A DNA stretch of 64,000 nt from Acidobacteriota bacterium (GTDB lineage Bacteria; Acidobacteriota; Vicinamibacteria; Vicinamibacterales; JAKQTR01), in contig JAKQTR010000039.1 in assembly GCA_029562975.1 (NCBI GenBank), positions 1-64,000 of the forward strand, in the 5' to 3' direction. The notes under the pieces are model-generated. The model was not told the DNA's origin. It saw only the letters and a program-made list of their open reading frames with translations, and did no database searches. Shown here piece by piece: positions 59,221 through 64,000 of the stretch (positions are counted from its first letter, which is position 1; each line of letters starts with the position of its first letter). The position numbers and the translations under genes were made by a program.

Positions 59221-62157
59221 GTGACCATGCATACGCGACTCTCGTCCCGCACGGCGGCCGCTCCGGCGCTCGCGCTCGTCGCCGCCGCCGCGTTCGGCGC
59301 CGCCGTCATCCTGCGCGCGGCGCAAGCACCGGCTCCGCCCGCCGCCCCCGGCGCCAGCGCTCGCCCGGCCGCGCCGTCTCCGCCGGCGCTCGCCGATCTC
59401 CGCCGCCAGTTCGTCGAGCCCCCGGACGATGCGCGCATCATGATGCGCTGGTGGTGGTTCGGGCCGACGGTGACGAAGGCCCGGCTCGGGCGGGAGATGC
59501 GCCTGATGAAGGAAGGCGGCATCGGCGGGTTCGAGATCCAGCCGGTGTACCCGGTCGTGCTCGACGACGCTGCGCAAGGGCTCGTCACGCATCCGTTCCT
59601 GTCGGACGCCTTCCTGGACGATCTGCGCTTCACCGCGGGCAGGGCGAAGGAGCTGGGGCTGCGCGTGGACATGACGATCGGCAGCGGCTGGCCGTACGGC
59701 GGCCCGCAGATCGGCATCACGCAGGCGGCCGGCACGCTCAGGATCGAGCGCGTGCCCGCTCCGGCCGGATCGATGCGCGTGCCCGTGCCGGACATCCGTC
59801 CCGGCGAGCGCCTGATCGCCGCGTTCCTCGCGCCGTCGGCTCCGGCGACGTCCACGAAGGGCCTGCGCGAGGCCTCCGCAATCGAGGACGGCGTGCTCCG
59901 GCTGCCGGACCGGGCGGCGGGCGCCCGCGAGGTGCTGTTCTTCATCAGCAGCCGCACGGGCCAGATGGTGAAGCGCGCGGCGGTCGGTTCGGAGGGGTTC
60001 GTCCTGAACCACTACGACCGCGCCGCCGTCGATCACTACCTGCGCGAAGTCGGCGACCGCCTCCTCGCGCCCTTCGGCGACGCACCGCCGTACGCCGTGT
60101 TCTGCGACAGCCTCGAAGTGTACGGGTCGGACTGGACCGACGGCTTCCTCGAGGCCTTCCGCGCGAAGCGGGGCTACGACCTGCGGCCGCTCCTGCCCGC
60201 TCTCCTGCTCGACGCGGGGCCGGGCACGGCAGGCATCCGCCACGACTGGGGCCGGACGCTCACCGAACTCCTCGGCGAGCGCTTCTACGGGCCGATGCAG
60301 GAGTGGGCGCGGCGCCGCCACACGAAGTTCAGGATCCAGGGCTACGGCATCCCGCCAGCGACGATCTCGAGCAACGCGGCCGTCGATCTCCCCGAGGGCG
60401 AGGGCGCGCAGTGGCGCGTGCTGCGCGCGTCGCGCTGGGCCTCGTCCATCGGGCACCTGTACGACCGCCCCGTCATTTCGTCCGAGACGTGGACGTGGCT
60501 CCACTCGCCGGCGTTCATGGCGTCGCCGCTGGATCTGAAGGCCGAGGCGGACGCGCACTTCCTGCAGGGCATCAACCAGCTCATCGGCCACGGCTGGCCC
60601 TACACGGCCGACGGCGTGGCGTACCCGGGATGGCGGTTCTACGCGGCGGGCGTCTACAACGAAAAGAACCCGTGGTGGATCGTCATGCCCGATCTTTCTC
60701 GCTACCTGCAGCGGCTGAGCTGGCTCCTGCGCCAGGGCCGGCCCGTGAACGACGTGGCGTTCTACCTCCCGACTGCCGATACGTGGGCGCAGTTCGTGCC
60801 GGGCAGGATCGACAGCTTCATCGACATGATGTCGCGCGCGCTCGGGCCGGACATCGTGCCGGCCGTGCTGGACGCGGGAGTCAACCTGGACTTCGTGGAC
60901 GACGGCGTGCTCGGCGCGGGAGCGAAAGTGGAGCAGGCCCGGCTCGCCATCGGCGCCAACCGCTACCGGGCCGTCGTCCTGCCGAACGTGCAGCGCATGC
61001 CCATCGCCACGCTGCGCCTGCTCGAGGAGTTCGCGAAGCAGGGCGGCCAGGTGTTCGCCACGCGGCGCCTGCCGGCCGAAGAGCCTGGCTACATGGCCGC
61101 GGCAGCGGATCACGCGGCGGTGGCCGCCGCGGCTGAGCGGCTGTTCCGGGGGGCGTCTCCGGCCGGGGTGTTCGTCGAACGCGACGCCGATCTGACCGTC
61201 GCGCTGCGCGTGCGGGTGGCGCCGGACGTGGCAGTGTCGGCCGGCGTGGGCGCCGTGGCCGCGGTGCACCGGCGGACGGACGCGGCCGACATCTACTTCG
61301 TTGCGAACACCTCGAACGCGAGGCAGACGCTCGAGGCCACGTTCCGCGTCGCCAGCGCCAGGGCGGAAGCGTGGAACGCGCTGACGGGAGAGGCCGTTCC
61401 GGTGGCCGTACGGCCCGCCGGGGCCGTTCGCGGCAAGGGTGCCGCGGGCGCCAGCCGAGAAGGCGCGACAGTGTCGCTCGATCTTGCGCCCTACGAATCG
61501 ACCGTCATCGTCTTTCCCGCCGACACCGCAGGTTCGCGCGTCCGCCAGCCGCAGACGGTGAGGCCGCCGCGCCAGCTGCCGCGGCCCGTCGACATCAGCG
61601 CCGGATGGCGCGTGGCATTCGGCCCGAACGGCGCGCCGTCGGAGTGGGCGGCGCTGCGTTCGTGGACAGAAGATCCCGAGAGGCTGCACTTCTCGGGCGT
61701 GGCGACGTACGAGAAGAGCGTGGACGTGCCGGCGGCCATGCTCGGGCACGGCCTCTCGGTGCGCCTGGATTTCGGCGAGCCGACGCCGCGGGAGATCGGC
61801 CAGCCGCGCTACGGCACGCAGGCCTGGCTGGACGCGCCAGTGCGGGACGCGGCCGTCGTGTTCGTGAACGGGACGCGGGCGGGGTCTGTCTGGTGCCCGC
61901 CCTACGCCATCGACGTCACGCCGTTCCTGAAGCCGGGCCCGAACAGCCTGCGCGTCGACGTCGCGAACCTCGCGATCAACCACATGGCGGGGCGCGCGCT
62001 GCCTGACTACAAGCTGCTGAACCTGCGGTACGGATCGCGGTTCGATCCGCAGGACATGGACAAGGTGAAGCCGGTGCCGGCGGGGCTGCTCGGCCCGATC
62101 CGGCTCGTGGCCGCGCCGGCGGGGCCCGCGGCGTCGCCAGGCTCCGCAGGCCGGTAA
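59221..62157 (+). CDS. Secreted GH106-type alpha-L-rhamnosidase
   Basis: This 978-residue protein has a signal-type N-terminus ([18 protein letters not shown]). The GH106 pattern follows: [69 protein letters not shown] and [17 protein letters not shown]-terminal beta-sandwich carries [20 protein letters not shown]. The enzyme releases alpha-linked rhamnose from pectin (RG-I), ulvan or plant glycosides outside the cytoplasm. It follows the BMC-T gene by 205 bp in the same direction, so rhamnose supply and microcompartment use may be linked. GGAGGG precedes GTG 59221; ATG 59227 is the alternative. Confidence 0.82.
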   Translation: MTMHTRLSSRTAAAPALALVAAAAFGAAVILRAAQAPAPPAAPGASARPAAPSPPALADLRRQFVEPPDDARIMMRWWWFGPTVTKARLGREMRLMKEGGIGGFEIQPVYPVVLDDAAQGLVTHPFLSDAFLDDLRFTAGRAKELGLRVDMTIGSGWPYGGPQIGITQAAGTLRIERVPAPAGSMRVPVPDIRPGERLIAAFLAPSAPATSTKGLREASAIEDGVLRLPDRAAGAREVLFFISSRTGQMVKRAAVGSEGFVLNHYDRAAVDHYLREVGDRLLAPFGDAPPYAVFCDSLEVYGSDWTDGFLEAFRAKRGYDLRPLLPALLLDAGPGTAGIRHDWGRTLTELLGERFYGPMQEWARRRHTKFRIQGYGIPPATISSNAAVDLPEGEGAQWRVLRASRWASSIGHLYDRPVISSETWTWLHSPAFMASPLDLKAEADAHFLQGINQLIGHGWPYTADGVAYPGWRFYAAGVYNEKNPWWIVMPDLSRYLQRLSWLLRQGRPVNDVAFYLPTADTWAQFVPGRIDSFIDMMSRALGPDIVPAVLDAGVNLDFVDDGVLGAGAKVEQARLAIGANRYRAVVLPNVQRMPIATLRLLEEFAKQGGQVFATRRLPAEEPGYMAAAADHAAVAAAAERLFRGASPAGVFVERDADLTVALRVRVAPDVAVSAGVGAVAAVHRRTDAADIYFVANTSNARQTLEATFRVASARAEAWNALTGEAVPVAVRPAGAVRGKGAAGASREGATVSLDLAPYESTVIVFPADTAGSRVRQPQTVRPPRQLPRPVDISAGWRVAFGPNGAPSEWAALRSWTEDPERLHFSGVATYEKSVDVPAAMLGHGLSVRLDFGEPTPREIGQPRYGTQAWLDAPVRDAAVVFVNGTRAGSVWCPPYAIDVTPFLKPGPNSLRVDVANLAINHMAGRALPDYKLLNLRYGSRFDPQDMDKVKPVPAGLLGPIRLVAAPAGPAASPGSAGR

Positions 62158-62556
62158 CCGGCCCACGAAGCAACGGGCTCTCGCGGCGGGCCTGACCCCG
62201 GGCTCTGCTCAGGGCGCAGGCAGAGGCGCGGCTGGCGAGGCCGCCTCGCGCAGGAACGAGCCGGCCGGCGAGTGCGAGCGCAAGCCCGTTCCCGAACCGG
62301 GCTCCTCGCTCTTGCTGCTTTCGACCGGCCTCCTCGCCCTGCGCGCCTCCAGATCACGTGCTCGTGAGTGGTTGGCAGTGGGATTGAGCCGGCAGCCCCT
62401 TGCCGTGTCAGGCATCCCGTGACTTCGCGGTCGCGCAGGAGCGCCGCATCCTGAAGTCGAGCATGTACGTGCCGACCACGCGCCGTCCCGGGCGCGCGGC
62501 TGGAGTAGACTGTCCGCGCCCGGCCTGACCGACGCCCGTCCAGGGAGGACCCGCCG
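62158..62556. other. Intergenic region
   Basis: The gap of 399 bp after the rhamnosidase holds no supported gene. Composition is slightly lower in GC around 62340-62420. A GGGAGGA ribosome-binding site at 62543-62549 belongs to the next gene. I see no clear terminator or promoter. Confidence 0.4.
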
Positions 62557-64000
62557 ATGAGAACGCCGATGCGCGTTGCCACGCTGACCCTGTTGCTGGC
62601 GCTGGCCGCGATGCCCGCGGCCGCGCCGCAGCATCCCGCGCCGGCCCCCGGCCCCGTCGACGCGAGGCTGCAGGCGCTGAAGCAGCAGGCCCTCGCCGAG
62701 GTCGACAGCCTGCGCGCGCTCACGCAGCAGATGATCGATCAGGTCTACAGCTTCGGTGAACTGGGCTTCCAGGAGGTCGAGACCTCCCGCTACCTCACCG
62801 GCGTGCTGCGCAAGAACGGGTTTGCCGTCACGGAAGGCGTGGCCGGCATGCCGACGGCCTGGTTCGCGTCGTGGGGATCGGGCAAGCCCGTCATCGCGCT
62901 CGGCTCGGACATCGACGGCCTGCCGCAGACCAGCCAGAAACCCGGCATCCCGTGGCACGAACCGCTCGTGGACGGCGCCCCGGGACACGGCGAAGGCCAC
63001 AATTCGGGGGTGCCGATGAACATCACCGCCGCGCTGGCGGTGAAACGGATCATGGAGCGCGAAAAGCTCGGCGGCACGATCGTCGTCTGGCCGGGCGTCG
63101 CCGAGGAGCTGGTGGCGGCCAAGGCTTTCTACGTCCGCGACGGCCTCTTCAAGGATGTGGACGTCGTCCTGTTCTCGCACGTCGCCTCGTCGATGGGCGT
63201 GTCGTGGGGCGCGGCGGCCGGGAACGGGCTCGTGTCGGTCGAGTACGCGTTCAAGGGGCAGAGCGCCCACAGCGCGGGCATGCCGTGGCGCGGGCGGTCA
63301 GCGCTGGATGCGGTCGAGTTGATGAACGCCGGCTGGAACTTCCGGCGCGAGCACCTGCGGCTCCAGCAGCGCTCGCACTACGTCATCACCGACGGCGGCG
63401 ACCAGCCGAACGTCGTCCCGTCGACCGCGGCCGTCTGGTACTACTTCCGCGAGACCGAGTACCCGCGCATCATGGAGATGTGGCAGATCGGCGACCGCAT
63501 CGCCCAGGCGGCGGCGATGATGACCGACACCACCGTGACCTCCCGGGTGCTCGGGGCGGCCTGGCCGCAGCACTTCAACAAGGTCGTCGCCGACGTGACC
63601 TACGCCAACATCAAGACCGTGGGCATGCCGAAGTGGGACGAGGCCGACCAGGCGCTCGCCAGGGCGGTGCAGCGCGAGCTGAAGCAGGCCGAGCGCGGCC
63701 TGGAGTCCGAGGTCGGCCGGCTCGGCGAGCCGGTCCGCGACGAGGACAACCGCGGCGGCGGGTCCGACGACATCGGCGACGTGTCGTGGGTCGTGCCGAC
63801 GATCACGCTGCGCTACCCGGCGAACATCCCCGGCACGATCGGGCACCACTGGTCGAGCGGAATCGCCATGGCGACGCCGATCGCGCACAAGGGCTGCACG
63901 GCTGGCGCGAAGGTGCACGCGCTCACGATGCTGGACCTGCTGCTGAAGCCAGCGCTCGTCCAGCAGGCCTGGGACTACTACACCAGCGTTCAGACGAAGG
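62557..64000 (+). CDS. Secreted M20 amidohydrolase, AbgB-like (runs off the window)
   Basis: At least 481 residues are present and the frame is still open at 64000. A signal peptide (MRTPMRVATLTLLLALAAMP) is followed by the M20/AbgB pattern: FGELGFQEVETSRYL, ALGSDIDGLPQT, GHGEGHNSGV, PGVAEELVAAK, a dimerisation insert with GQSAHSAGMPWRGRSALDAV, and GSDDIGDVSWVVPT near residue 405. Metal ligands are H (GHGEGHN), E-E (AEEL) and the Asp of DDIGDV. AbgB-type enzymes cleave p-aminobenzoyl-glutamate-like amides; this exported relative probably hydrolyses other N-acyl amino acids. GGGAGGA precedes the ATG. Confidence 0.82.
   Translation, partial: MRTPMRVATLTLLLALAAMPAAAPQHPAPAPGPVDARLQALKQQALAEVDSLRALTQQMIDQVYSFGELGFQEVETSRYLTGVLRKNGFAVTEGVAGMPTAWFASWGSGKPVIALGSDIDGLPQTSQKPGIPWHEPLVDGAPGHGEGHNSGVPMNITAALAVKRIMEREKLGGTIVVWPGVAEELVAAKAFYVRDGLFKDVDVVLFSHVASSMGVSWGAAAGNGLVSVEYAFKGQSAHSAGMPWRGRSALDAVELMNAGWNFRREHLRLQQRSHYVITDGGDQPNVVPSTAAVWYYFRETEYPRIMEMWQIGDRIAQAAAMMTDTTVTSRVLGAAWPQHFNKVVADVTYANIKTVGMPKWDEADQALARAVQRELKQAERGLESEVGRLGEPVRDEDNRGGGSDDIGDVSWVVPTITLRYPANIPGTIGHHWSSGIAMATPIAHKGCTAGAKVHALTMLDLLLKPALVQQAWDYYTSVQTK

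Noticed and set aside
1-64000. CRISPR array, rRNA genes or prophage structural genes
   Set aside because: No regularly spaced repeats, no rRNA signature sequence and no capsid, tail or terminase-like proteins were seen.

Overview
The window is about 64 kb of very GC-rich bacterial DNA. Its style is that of a soil-type Acidobacteriota, most likely the Vicinamibacteria: many secreted peptidases and glycosidases, winged-helix/TPR regulators, PadR plus membrane-protein pairs, sortilin-like beta-propellers and GC-rich inverted-repeat debris. This placement is inferred from gene content, because no rRNA or complete tRNA gene is present.

Left part (1-16.5 kb): an accessory island. The 3' half of a tRNA-Gln(CTG) at 805-848 is matched by a decayed direct repeat at 16101-16138. 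The roughly 15.3 kb between them carries an IS91 transposase stub, a secreted GH20 hexosaminidase, gene debris and a complete type I restriction-modification operon. The operon order is hsdM, abiEi/abiEii toxin-antitoxin, hsdS, a Fic-domain gene, and hsdR fused to an AlbA_2/Schlafen-type domain. After hsdR come an IS3 remnant, a rearranged partial copy of the regulator that lies intact just outside the island, and a small nucleotidyltransferase/partner gene pair.

Middle part (16.5-49.6 kb): a mosaic of chromosomal genes. These are a BTAD/TPR regulator, a carboxylesterase, a winged-helix/TolB/TPR regulator, PadR with a membrane protein, an M24 pita-bread protein lacking metal ligands, a SpoIIE-type phosphatase, a sugar-phosphate-isomerase-like Tat protein, a palindrome-controlled AAA/DUF4143 ATPase, a HAD hydrolase, an NmrA-type reductase, an S9 peptidase with a one-base frameshift, a nucleotidyltransferase and HprK-like kinase pair, a polysaccharide-type trio (GT-C, GT2, FAD oxidoreductase), a 1137-residue BNR/VPS10-like propeller protein and an M28 peptidase. 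Several broken genes and a perfect 34-bp inverted repeat show repeated insertion and loss.

Right part (49.6-62.2 kb): a bacterial microcompartment locus arranged as two divergent transcription units. The minus unit is ackA, pduL, three BMC-H, one BMC-P, an aldehyde dehydrogenase, two BMC-P, a class II aldolase and a DeoR regulator. The plus unit is a PduS-like Fe-S flavoprotein and a BMC-T shell protein with a pore cysteine. A GH106-type alpha-L-rhamnosidase follows directly. The inferred pathway is cleavage of rhamnulose- or fuculose-1-phosphate to DHAP and lactaldehyde, oxidation of the aldehyde to acyl-CoA inside the shell, then conversion to acyl phosphate (PduL) and ATP (AckA), with PduS/BMC-T handling electrons. 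The window ends inside an M20 AbgB-like amidohydrolase gene.
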